Source: CAZOGW01 sp964579415 (GTDB lineage Bacteria > Actinomycetota > Acidimicrobiia > Spongiisociales > UBA5794). Taken from it: DNA of 44,544 bases. Below the pieces are notes generated by a model. That model did not search any database, was not told the origin of the DNA, and saw nothing but the letters and a program-made list of their open reading frames with translations. This document shows, piece after piece, positions 17,425-25,004 of the stretch (positions are counted from its first letter, which is position 1; every line of letters starts with the position of its first letter). The stretch is from the NCBI GenBank assembly GCA_964579415.1, contig CAZOGW010000009.1:1-44544 (forward strand). The letters run 5' to 3'. Position numbers and translations under genes: made by a program.

Positions 17425-19500
17425 CTACGAGTGGCGCAGGACGATGATGCCTACCACGAGCACCAGGGTCCCTCCCAGGAGCATCGCGGCGTACTGCTGG
17501 ACCCGCCCGGTCTGGAGCTTCCTCAGGGCGCCGCCGAAGCCGCTGGTCGCCGCCGCCGAGGCGTTTATGGCACCGTCGACCGCCTGCTGGTCGAAGCCGT
17601 TGACGAAGCGACCGACGGCCATGGCGGCGAAGCCGGCGCCGTTGACCACGTAGTCGATGACGTGGCCGTTGAACCAGTCGGCGGCGCGGGCGATGGGGCC
17701 GCGGAAGGGCTTCACGATGCCCTCCATGTACAGATCGTCGATGTAGTACTTGTTCTCCAGGAGCGGGTAGAGGCCGGGGATGCGGAAGGTGTCCCGCGCC
17801 TCCTGGGTGTCCCTGTCGGCGAACCAGATGCGGTAGCCGAGGAAGAGGCCGAGGAGACCGGCGACGGAGCCGGCGACCACCATGAGCCAATCCATCGACG
17901 TGGCGTGGTGGTCGAGGACGGCGTTGAACCGTGCCGCCACCACGTCGGTGAACGTATGGGTGACGCCGGGGATGTTGAGCCAGCCGATGCCGATGGAGAA
18001 GGCTGCGAGGACCGCCAGCGGTACCCACATCATCCTCGGTGATTCGTGGGGGTGGCCGTGTCCCTTGTAGCGGCCCCAGAAGGTGAGGAAGAGGGTGCGG
18101 GCCATGTAGAAGGCGGTGACGAAGGCGCCGGCGATGGCGACGATGAGTACGGCGTTGGCGATCCATCCTCCGCCGGCGGAGGCCGGGTAGCCCTCACCGG
18201 CGAAGCGTACCGAGGCCAGGATCTCGTCCTTGGACCAGAATCCGGCGAGGGGGAAGATCCCGACCAGCGCCAGCGAGCCGATGACGAAGGTGCGGAAGGT
18301 CCACGGCATCTCCTTGCGCAGGCCGCCCATGTCGCTCATGTTGTTGGAGTGCACCGCGTGGATCACCGACCCGGCGCCGAGGAAGAGCAGCGCCTTGAAG
18401 AAGGCGTGGGTGAAGAGGTGGAACAGCCCGGCGGTGTAGGCGCCGGCGCCCATGGCGACGGTCATGTAGCCGAGCTGGGAGAGGGTCGAGTACGCCAGGA
18501 CCTTCTTGATGTCGTTCTGCACCAGGGCGATGAGGCCGGTGAGGAACAGGGTGAGGGCGCCCACGATGATGATGACGGTGCGCACCTCGTCGGCGAAGCC
18601 TTCGGTGAGGTAGAGGGGATAGACCCTGCCCACCAGGTAGACGCCGGCGGTGACCATGGTGGCGGCGTGCATCAGCGCCGACACCGGGGTGGGGCCTGCC
18701 ATGGCGTCGGGGAGCCAGACGTGGAAGGGGAACTGCGCCGACTTGCCCATGGCGCCGATGAACAGGGCCAGCCCGCCCCAGAAGGCGAACTGCTGTAGCG
18801 CCGGGGTGCCCCCGTGCTCGACGGAGTCGAGGAGGTCGGTGAAGCGGAACGACCCCACCGACAGCGACAGGATGATGACGCCGATGAAGAGCCCGACGTC
18901 GGCCACCTTGTTGGTGAGGAAGGCTTTGATGGCCGCCGACGAGTTCTCGTGCTGCTCCCAGTAGTGGCCGATGAGCAGCCAGGAGGCGACGCCCACCAGC
19001 TCCCAGCCCACGATGAGCTGGATCATGTTGGGCGACGACACCAGCACCAGCATGCCGCCGGCGAAGAGCGTGAAGGAGGCGAAGAACCAGGTGAAGCGGA
19101 TGTCGCCTTCCATGTAGCTCTTGGCGTAGGTGAAGACCAGGAAGCCGACCACCCCGACGAGGAAGTACATCATGATGGAGAGACCGTCGACGGTCCATCC
19201 CCACTCGATGGGGAACGGCCCGAGTCGGCCCACCTCGACGGCGCCTTCGTAGGCGATGGGTTCGGAGATGTGCCGCAGCAGCAGGACGGTGCCGTAGACC
19301 GCTTCGAAGCCCATCACGGCGATAGCGACGTCCCAGCCCTTGAAGGGGAGGCGCTTGCCGAACAGGGCGATGACGAAGGCACCCACCAGCGGAACCAGCG
19401 GGATGAGCCACGCCATCGACGCCAGGGCCCCGCCGTCGCTGAGGACGGCATGGTCGCCCTCGGCGGTGGCGAGCACGATGGACTGGAGCAGGTGAGTCAT
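17425..19500 (-). CDS. nuoL: Complex I subunit L, cluster 1
   Basis: 691 aa, about 65 longer than its counterpart in cluster 2. Terminal antiporter-like subunit with the C-terminal lateral helix along the membrane arm. Channel residues Glu167 (IVGWELVGVASWLLIG) and Lys253 (GKSAQFPFHVWLPDAM) are present, as is GPTPVSALMHAATMVTAG. The C-terminal third holds a further hydrophobic region and a final anchor helix (AAMLLGGTLVLVVGIIVL). The ATG overlaps the nuoK stop as ATGA, so translation is coupled. Confidence 0.97.
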   Translation of the reverse strand: MTHLLQSIVLATAEGDHAVLSDGGALASMAWLIPLVPLVGAFVIALFGKRLPFKGWDVAIAVMGFEAVYGTVLLLRHISEPIAYEGAVEVGRLGPFPIEWGWTVDGLSIMMYFLVGVVGFLVFTYAKSYMEGDIRFTWFFASFTLFAGGMLVLVSSPNMIQLIVGWELVGVASWLLIGHYWEQHENSSAAIKAFLTNKVADVGLFIGVIILSLSVGSFRFTDLLDSVEHGGTPALQQFAFWGGLALFIGAMGKSAQFPFHVWLPDAMAGPTPVSALMHAATMVTAGVYLVGRVYPLYLTEGFADEVRTVIIIVGALTLFLTGLIALVQNDIKKVLAYSTLSQLGYMTVAMGAGAYTAGLFHLFTHAFFKALLFLGAGSVIHAVHSNNMSDMGGLRKEMPWTFRTFVIGSLALVGIFPLAGFWSKDEILASVRFAGEGYPASAGGGWIANAVLIVAIAGAFVTAFYMARTLFLTFWGRYKGHGHPHESPRMMWVPLAVLAAFSIGIGWLNIPGVTHTFTDVVAARFNAVLDHHATSMDWLMVVAGSVAGLLGLFLGYRIWFADRDTQEARDTFRIPGLYPLLENKYYIDDLYMEGIVKPFRGPIARAADWFNGHVIDYVVNGAGFAAMAVGRFVNGFDQQAVDGAINASAAATSGFGGALRKLQTGRVQQYAAMLLGGTLVLVVGIIVLRHS

Positions 19501-19802
19501 AACTTCAGCAGGTCCAGCTCGTCGACGTTGGCGGACTGCCGGTTACGGAAGATGAGCAGCACGATGGCCAGGCCGATACCCACCTCGGCCGCGGCCAGGG
19601 CGATGAGGAACAGGGCGAAGATCTGCCCCGCCGCCAGCGGGTCGACGTGGAACCGGTCGAAGGCGACCAGGTTGATGCCCACCGCCGCCAGCATCAGCTC
19701 GATGCCGAGCAGCACCATCACCGCGTTGCGCCGGGTGAGCACGCCGTAGATCCCGATGGAGAACAGCGCCGACCCCACGATGAGGAACTGGACCAGCGTC
19801 AT
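19497..19802 (-). CDS. nuoK: Complex I subunit K, cluster 1
   Basis: 101 aa, three membrane helices, with the essential buried glutamates Glu35 (LLGIELMLAAVGINL) and Glu73 (AAAEVGIGLAIVLL). It starts at MTLVQFLIVG; longer in-frame starts up to 19985 lack any NuoK-like sequence. There is no convincing ribosome site; the start overlaps as ATGA the end of the tiny open frame at 19799-19906, which could couple its translation. Confidence 0.96.
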   Translation of the reverse strand: MTLVQFLIVGSALFSIGIYGVLTRRNAVMVLLGIELMLAAVGINLVAFDRFHVDPLAAGQIFALFLIALAAAEVGIGLAIVLLIFRNRQSANVDELDLLKL

Positions 19803-19906
19803 GTGATACCACGGCCCAAGCGGCCTTCCCTCCGGGGGCCGTTCGAGCGCCAGGGAGGCTGACGGAACGGCGTGGCGGGGAACGTACCCTGCGCTTGCAC
19901 GCTCAT
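19799..19906 (-). CDS. Possible 35-aa small protein between nuoJ and nuoK
   Basis: The nuoJ-nuoK junction has a 121-nt spacer in an operon whose other genes mostly overlap. An ATG at 19906 opens a 35-codon frame whose TGA overlaps the nuoK ATG as ATGA, the same coupling used by most nuo junctions here. The peptide (begins MSVQAQGTFPATPF, then Arg/Gly/Pro-rich) has no membrane helix and no recognised domain; no good ribosome site precedes it. It could be a real coupling peptide or a chance frame in GC-rich DNA. Confidence 0.3.
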   Translation of the reverse strand: MSVQAQGTFPATPFRQPPWRSNGPRREGRLGRGIT

Positions 19907-19923
19907 CACGGCAGTGGCGCCAG

Positions 19924-20478
19924 TCACAGCATGGCTCCTTCGGGCTCGTCGGGAGCGGGATCGCGGCGGGCGAGCACGATGCCACCGATCAGTGCGGCGA
20001 GCAGCACGAAGCTGACCACCTCGAAGGGGATGACGTACTGGGAGAAGATGAGCACGCCCAGGTCGGCGGTGCGGGTGGCGGGGACGTCGGGGGGAAAGGT
20101 CGCCGCGCCGAAGTCCTCGATGATGAGCCAGGTGAAGATGCCGAACAAGGCCCCGGAGAGGGCGGCGGCCACCGCCTTGGAGTTGAAGGGGTGGCTGAGG
20201 TGTTCACCCTCGCCGAAGCTGGCCCGGGTGATCATGGTCCCGAAGAGGAACAGCACGATGACGGCGCCGATGTAGACCAGCACCACGGTCCAGGCGACGA
20301 ACTCGGCGCCGAGGATCACGAACAGCGCCGCCGACCCGGCCATCACCATCACCAGGTAGAGCACGGCATGGACGACGTTGTTGCTGGTGACGACGCCGAG
20401 CGCCGCCATCACCATCGTCCCGGCGATGACGAGGAACACCCAGTTCTGCGGGTCGCCCATCCAGTCGCCCACGGTCAT
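19924..20478 (-). CDS. nuoJ: Complex I subunit J, cluster 1
   Basis: 184 aa, five membrane helices. Start at MTVGDWMGD; the ATG overlaps the nuoI stop as ATGA. The third helix region (LVMVMAGSAALFVILGAEF and VLVYIGAVIVLFLFGTMI) carries the conserved pi-bulge helix motif of NuoJ. The protein forms the E-channel/NuoK side of the proximal membrane arm. Confidence 0.95.
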   Translation of the reverse strand: MTVGDWMGDPQNWVFLVIAGTMVMAALGVVTSNNVVHAVLYLVMVMAGSAALFVILGAEFVAWTVVLVYIGAVIVLFLFGTMITRASFGEGEHLSHPFNSKAVAAALSGALFGIFTWLIIEDFGAATFPPDVPATRTADLGVLIFSQYVIPFEVVSFVLLAALIGGIVLARRDPAPDEPEGAML

Positions 20479-20951
20479 GACTTCTCCAGGGCGGGAGGTT
20501 CGGGAACGGTGGCCAGCCAGTCGGTGAGGCGCTCCTTGTCGTGGAGCATGTCGGAGATGGACGCCTCGCTGTACTCGTACTCCGGGCTCCAGAAGAGGGC
20601 GTCGAAGGGGCACACCTCGACGCAGATGCCGCAGTACATGCACAGGGCGTAGTCGATGTCGAAGCGGTCCAGCTTGGCCCGGGTCCGCACCCGGCCACCC
20701 TCCGTCTCGGGAGGGATCTCCTCCTTGTGGCCCTCGATGTAGATGCACCAGTCGGGACACTCCCGGGCGCACAACATGCAGACGGTGCACGCCTCGACGT
20801 CGAGGGCGATGACTCCCCGGGCGCGCTCGACCGGTGTCTCCTTCTCCACCGGGTACTGCACGGTGGGTGTGGGGGTGACCATCGCCTTGAAGGTCACCTT
20901 CATGCCTTTGAGCAGCCCGATGAGGGGGAACCCGCTTCCGTTGTCGGCCAT
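20475..20951 (-). CDS. nuoI: Complex I subunit I, 2x[4Fe-4S], cluster 1
   Basis: 158 aa. Two ferredoxin motifs: Cys55/58/61/65 (CTVCMLCARECP) and Cys104/107/110/114 (CMYCGICVEVCP). These carry clusters N6a and N6b, which pass electrons towards N2 in NuoB. It is shorter than the copy in cluster 2 (219 aa), which has an extra C-terminal tail. In a complex without NuoEFG this subunit is a likely entry point for ferredoxin electrons. It abuts nuoH, whose stop codon directly precedes the ATG. Confidence 0.97.
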   Translation of the reverse strand: MADNGSGFPLIGLLKGMKVTFKAMVTPTPTVQYPVEKETPVERARGVIALDVEACTVCMLCARECPDWCIYIEGHKEEIPPETEGGRVRTRAKLDRFDIDYALCMYCGICVEVCPFDALFWSPEYEYSEASISDMLHDKERLTDWLATVPEPPALEKS

Positions 20952-21962
20952 CTAGAACACCACCTTGAACACGGCCGTCACCATGATGTTGATCAGCGCC
21001 GCCGGGATCAGCCACTTCCACGCCATCGTCTGCAGCTGATCCTCGCGCAACCGGGGCCAGGTCCAGCGGATCCAGATGAAGATGAAGCAGAGCAACGCCA
21101 CCTTGCCCAGCAGCACCGCCGGGCCTATGAAGTTGAGCGTGCTCTCCGGCACGAAGGGCAGCCAGTACCCGCCGAGGAAGATTGTGGAGGCGATGGCGGC
21201 GATTGCGATCATGCCGGCGTACTCACCGAGGAAGAACATGGTGAAGCGAAGACCGGAGTATTCGGTGAGGTAACCCATGGTGAGCTCGGATTCGGCGATG
21301 GGCATGTCGAAGGGGATGCGGCTCAGCTCGGCGACGGCGGCGACGGTGAAGATGGCGAAGCCGACGATCTGGCCCTTGAGCACGAACGGCAGCGCCACGT
21401 CGATGCCGCCCACGGTGAACCAGGTCTCGGCCTGGGAGAGGACGATGCCGTTGAGGGAGAGGGTGCCGGCCTGTACCGCCACCGCGACCGCGGCCAGCAC
21501 CAGGGGCAGCTCGTAGGCGATGAGCTGGCCGGCGGCGCGCAGACCGCCGATGAGCGAGTACTTGTTGCCCGACGCCCACCCGGCCATGAGCACACCGAGG
21601 GTGGTGAGCGAGGAGATGGCCAGCACGTAGAAGAGCCCCAGGTCGAGGTCGGCCACCACCAGGTCGGGGCCGAACGGGACGATGACGAAGGTGGCGAGCG
21701 TTCCGGCCATCACCACGTAGGGCGCCAGCTTGAAGACGATGGCGTCGGCGGCGGCGGGGACCAGGTCCTCCTTCTGCATGAACTTGAGGCCGTCGGCCAA
21801 CGGCTGGGCCCACCCGTAGCGGCCGCCGGCGAAGTAGGGGCCGATGCGGCTCTGCATGTGGGCGGAGATCTTGAGCTCGCCGAAGATCAAGATGAGGGCG
21901 CCGGGGAGCACGACGGCGAGGATCAGCGCCAGCTTGAGGGGGATCTCCAGCCACAAGCTCAT
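20952..21962 (-). CDS. nuoH: Complex I subunit H, cluster 1
   Basis: 336 aa, eight or nine helices. It connects the quinone site to the membrane arm. HMQSRIGPYFAGG and the loop AELSRIPFDMPIAESELTMGYLTEYSG, with its conserved Glu residues lining the quinone tunnel, are clear. The ATG at 21962 overlaps the nuoD stop as ATGA; longer upstream frames are nuoD in another frame. Confidence 0.96.
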   Translation of the reverse strand: MSLWLEIPLKLALILAVVLPGALILIFGELKISAHMQSRIGPYFAGGRYGWAQPLADGLKFMQKEDLVPAAADAIVFKLAPYVVMAGTLATFVIVPFGPDLVVADLDLGLFYVLAISSLTTLGVLMAGWASGNKYSLIGGLRAAGQLIAYELPLVLAAVAVAVQAGTLSLNGIVLSQAETWFTVGGIDVALPFVLKGQIVGFAIFTVAAVAELSRIPFDMPIAESELTMGYLTEYSGLRFTMFFLGEYAGMIAIAAIASTIFLGGYWLPFVPESTLNFIGPAVLLGKVALLCFIFIWIRWTWPRLREDQLQTMAWKWLIPAALINIMVTAVFKVVF

Positions 21963-23152
21963 CGGTCGACGTCTCCCAGCACGAAGTCGAGGCTGCCCAT
22001 GATGGCGACCAGGTCCGGCACCAGCGCCCCCTGCAGCACCCAGGGCAGGATCGACAGGTTGGAGAACGAGGCGGAGCGGATCTTGACGCGGTAGGGGATG
22101 CGGCCGCCCTGCGAGACGACGTAGTAGCCCATCTCTCCCTTGGGATTCTCGGCACGGACGTAGGTGGCGCCGGCGGGGACCTTGAGGATGCGGGGCACCT
22201 TGGCCTGGAGCGGGCCCGCCGGGATGGAGTCGACGGCCTGCGACACGATGCGGCACGACTGGCGGATCTCCTCGAGGCGTACCACGTAGCGGTCGAAGCA
22301 GTCGCCGTTCTCCCCGAGCGGGACGTCGAACTCGAACTTGTCGTAGGGCAGCAGGCTCTCGTGTTTGCGCAGGTCGAAGTCGACGCCGGAAGCGCGCAGG
22401 TTGGGCCCGGAGACGCCGTATTCCAGGGCCTTGTCGGCGGGGATGACCCCGACGCCGACGGTGCGGGCCTGGATCAGCTCGTTGCCGGTGACGAGGTCGT
22501 CGAGGTCGTCGAGGACCTTGAGGACCTTGTCCATCGCCGCCCGGGTTCCGGCGAGGAACCCGGCGGGGAGGTCCTGGGAGACCTTCTTCTGGTTGGTGCC
22601 GCCGCCGGCGTTGGGCTTGACGCCGCCGACGCGGTTGAAGTTGGGATGGAAGCGCCCGCCGGTGACGGACTCGAGCAACTCCAGCACGTGCTCCCGCTCG
22701 CGGAGGGCGTGCATCAGTGGTGTGGTGGCGCCCAGCTCCAGCGGGTAGGAGGACATGAACACCAGGTGCGACGAGATGCGGGCCATTTCGGTGAGGATGA
22801 GGCGGATGTACTGCGCCCGCTCCGGCGGCTCGATGCCGGCGAGGCGCTCCACCGCGGCGATGAAGGGGATCTCGTTGGCGAAGCCGGACACCCAGTCGAT
22901 GCGGTTCACCAGCGCTGTGATCTGGGCGTAGGTGCGCACCTCGGCCAGCTTCTCGTAGCCGCGGTGCATGTAGCCGATCACCGGCTCGACGTGCTCGACG
23001 CGCTCACCGTCGACCTTGGCGATGAGGCGCAGCACCCCGTGGGTGGAGGGGTGCTGCGGACCGATGTTGAGGCTCATCGTCGGGGTCTCGAGCTGCACCG
23101 AGACGGCGGCCTCCGACAGGTGCATGGCGGTGCGGGGATCGAGGACGGTCAC
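21959..23152 (-). CDS. nuoD: Complex I subunit D, cluster 1
   Basis: 397 aa, GTG start overlapping the nuoC stop as GTGA. The 49-kDa-type subunit forms the quinone site with NuoB. NIGPQHPSTHGVLRL (about 29-43) contains the quinone-contact His; the C-terminus FVLGDVDR is intact. Arg84 in LVNRIDWVSG aligns by eye with the arginine that NDUFAF7/MidA methylates in mitochondrial NDUFS2, and a midA gene ends this gene cluster. Only about 25 residues precede the core, unlike the long extension in cluster 2. Confidence 0.97.
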   Translation of the reverse strand: MTVLDPRTAMHLSEAAVSVQLETPTMSLNIGPQHPSTHGVLRLIAKVDGERVEHVEPVIGYMHRGYEKLAEVRTYAQITALVNRIDWVSGFANEIPFIAAVERLAGIEPPERAQYIRLILTEMARISSHLVFMSSYPLELGATTPLMHALREREHVLELLESVTGGRFHPNFNRVGGVKPNAGGGTNQKKVSQDLPAGFLAGTRAAMDKVLKVLDDLDDLVTGNELIQARTVGVGVIPADKALEYGVSGPNLRASGVDFDLRKHESLLPYDKFEFDVPLGENGDCFDRYVVRLEEIRQSCRIVSQAVDSIPAGPLQAKVPRILKVPAGATYVRAENPKGEMGYYVVSQGGRIPYRVKIRSASFSNLSILPWVLQGALVPDLVAIMGSLDFVLGDVDR

Positions 23153-23808
23153 TGATCACCCTCCCCTGCCTGGGAGGCGGCGAGGGAGTCGGCCTCGACG
23201 TTGTCGGTGCTGGGCATGCCCTCGACATCGACGATGCCGGGCCACGGCTTCACCTCGCGGGCCAGCAGCGCGTAGGACTTGCGCAGCGGGTTCCCCTCGA
23301 AGCTGTCGGGGAGGTAGAGGTGGGTGAGGTTGGGATGGCCGGTGAAGTCGATGCCGAACATCTCGGCCGCTTCCCTCTCGTGCCAGGCGGCGCCGCCGAT
23401 GACACCGCTGAGCGTCGGCAGCGACGGGGAGTCGTGGGGCAGGGTGGTGACGAGGATGGCGGCCTCGGGACCGGTGACCGACGACAGCCGGCACAACACG
23501 TCGAAGCGCTCCTCGAGGGCGTCGGTGTCCTCGGCGGGTTCACCGACCTCGACCTCCCTCGACCAGTCGACCGCCGACAGCCAGGAGAAGAACGGCAGCT
23601 CGGCACGTGCCTGCACCACCGTGTCGACCCAGCGCTCCGGGGCGACCCGGATGTGGACGGTGCCACCGTCGAGGTACCCGTCGAGGGCACCGAGGCGCTC
23701 GGCGAGGCCGGCGGCGTACTCGGCCAGGGCGTCGGGACCGGCGCCATCGCCGTCCGCCGCTGCGTCGACCGCGTCGGTGGCGGGGGGATCAGACGGGGAC
23801 GTGGTCAC
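23149..23808 (-). CDS. nuoC: Complex I subunit C, cluster 1
   Basis: 219 aa, GTG start overlapping nuoB by 20 nt. The N-terminal 25 residues are Asp/Ala-rich and probably disordered. The 30-kDa signature is present: HEREAAEMFGIDFTGHPN, then YLPDSFEGNPLRKSY. Peripheral-arm subunit without cofactors; separate from nuoD, not fused. Confidence 0.95.
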   Translation of the reverse strand: MTTSPSDPPATDAVDAAADGDGAGPDALAEYAAGLAERLGALDGYLDGGTVHIRVAPERWVDTVVQARAELPFFSWLSAVDWSREVEVGEPAEDTDALEERFDVLCRLSSVTGPEAAILVTTLPHDSPSLPTLSGVIGGAAWHEREAAEMFGIDFTGHPNLTHLYLPDSFEGNPLRKSYALLAREVKPWPGIVDVEGMPSTDNVEADSLAASQAGEGDQ

Positions 23809-24280
23809 GCCGGTTCCACTTCTCCTTGACGTCCTCGTCCATGATCTGCTGCTGGAGCAGGACGATCCCCTCCAGCAGCGCTTCGGGCCGCGGTGGGCAG
23901 CCGGGCACGTAGACGTCGACGGGGATCACCTGGTCGACGCCTTTGGTCACCGAATACGAGTCCCAGTAGGGCCCGCCGCAGTTGGAGCACGACCCCATCG
24001 AGATGACGTACTTGGGATCGGGCATCTGGTCGTAGAGGCGCTTGACGGCGGGGGCCATCTTGTCGGTGACGGTGCCGGCCACCACCATCAGGTCGGACTG
24101 CCGGGGCGACGCCGGCAGCGGGATGATGCCGAAGCGCATGAAGTCGTAGCGGGGGCTCGACGCCGCCATCACCTCGATGGCGCAGCAGGCCAGGCCGAAC
24201 TGGAAGTACCACAGCGAGTACTTGCGGGCCCAGTTGAGCAGCCAGGAAACCGGCTTGGGCGCCCCGAACTTCTCGATCAC
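23789..24280 (-). CDS. nuoB: Complex I subunit B, [4Fe-4S] N2, cluster 1
   Basis: 163 aa, GTG start overlapping the nuoA stop as GTGA. N2 ligands: the tandem Cys32-Cys33 (FGLACCAIE), Cys98 (GSCSN) and Cys128 (VPGCPPRPE). There is an extra Cys101 (SNCGG) where many NuoB proteins have Ser. It passes electrons from the iron-sulfur chain to quinone. Confidence 0.96.
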   Translation of the reverse strand: MIEKFGAPKPVSWLLNWARKYSLWYFQFGLACCAIEVMAASSPRYDFMRFGIIPLPASPRQSDLMVVAGTVTDKMAPAVKRLYDQMPDPKYVISMGSCSNCGGPYWDSYSVTKGVDQVIPVDVYVPGCPPRPEALLEGIVLLQQQIMDEDVKEKWNRRDHVPV

Positions 24281-24660
24281 TCCCACTTGAGGACTCCCTT
24301 GCGGATGGCGTAGACCAGGCCGAGGAGCAGGATGAGGATGAAGGCGATCATCTCGACCAGTACGAAGAGCCCGACGCCGGCCTCGGCGAAGCGGTCGAGC
24401 TGCAACGCCCAGGGGAAGATGAAGACCGCCTCCACGTCGAAGATGAGGAAGAGCAGGGCGAAGATGTAGTAGCGGATCTGGGTCTGCGACCAGCCGGTGC
24501 CCACCGGGTCGATACCCGATTCGTAGGTCTGCAGCTTGCCCGGCGTGGGGTGGTCGGGCCGCAGCACCTTGCTCGCCGCCATGGCGCCCAGCACCAGCAG
24601 ACCGCCGAAGGCGAGGAATACGGCCACAGTGATGTAGTCGCCGAGATATTGGTCCAGCAC
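24277..24660 (-). CDS. nuoA: Complex I subunit A, cluster 1
   Basis: 127 aa, three helices, GTG start. The loop after helix 1 contains YESGIDPVGTGW and is followed by RYYIFALLFLIFDVEAVFIF, the NuoA signature. First gene of the 11-gene operon; AAGGGA lies about 11 nt upstream and a good promoter about 60 nt upstream. Confidence 0.96.
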   Translation of the reverse strand: MLDQYLGDYITVAVFLAFGGLLVLGAMAASKVLRPDHPTPGKLQTYESGIDPVGTGWSQTQIRYYIFALLFLIFDVEAVFIFPWALQLDRFAEAGVGLFVLVEMIAFILILLLGLVYAIRKGVLKWE

Positions 24661-24718
24661 TTTGGTCGAATCCCTTGCGGATGGGGAGTCTGCGCGGCCT
24701 GGTCGCCACCTGCGGGCG

Positions 24719-24747
24719 AGTATAGGAGGGCCACCAAGGCCGCCAAA
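24719..24747 (-). promoter_or_regulatory. Promoter of nuo cluster 1
   Basis: Minus strand: TATACT (24724 to 24719) with TTGGCG 16 nt upstream, or TTTGGC 17 nt upstream. The start would be near 24712, leaving a leader of about 52 nt before nuoA. The -35 region (CCAAAGTTGCG on the plus strand) resembles the CCAAAGTTCGC found once in each 61-bp repeat next to it. Confidence 0.6.
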
Positions 24748-24760
24748 GTTGCGGCGCGAC

Positions 24761-24968
24761 CTCCACGAACCCAGGGTTCCCGACGACGCTCAGCGACGTC
24801 CACAGCCCAAAGTTCGCACCCCTCCACGAACCCAGGGTTCCCGACGACGCTCAGCGACGTCCACAGCCCAAACTTCGCACCCCTCCACGAACCCAGGGTT
24901 CCCGACGACGCTCAGCGTCGTCCACAGCCCAAAGTTCGCACCACGGCCGGTGGAACCCGGGGTTCCAC
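24761..24968. repeat. 61-bp tandem repeat array with regularly spaced palindromes
   Basis: Three near-identical 61-bp units start at 24761, 24822 and 24883. Each has the 13-bp palindrome GAACCC-A-GGGTTC (24767, 24828, 24889) and a second inverted repeat GACGACGCT-C-AGCG, perfect (AGCGTCGTC) only in unit 3. A fourth related palindrome, GTGGAACCC-G-GGGTTCCAC (24950-24968), follows after 64 nt. The array fills the divergent spacer between nuoA (24660) and the phosphodiesterase (25005), which otherwise holds only promoters. Confidence 0.9.
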
Positions 24969-24990
24969 GCCTCGCGGCGGGGCGAGTGGG

Positions 24991-24996
24991 TAGCGT
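24991..24996 (+). promoter_or_regulatory. Leaderless -10 element of the phosphodiesterase gene
   Basis: TAGCGT ends 8 nt before the GTG at 25005 and no ribosome site is present, consistent with a leaderless mRNA. Confidence 0.45.
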
Positions 24997-25004
24997 CTCG
25001 TCAC

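Noticed and set aside
24761..24968. CRISPR array
   Set aside because: The 61-bp units are contiguous with no unique spacers, and no cas gene is near.
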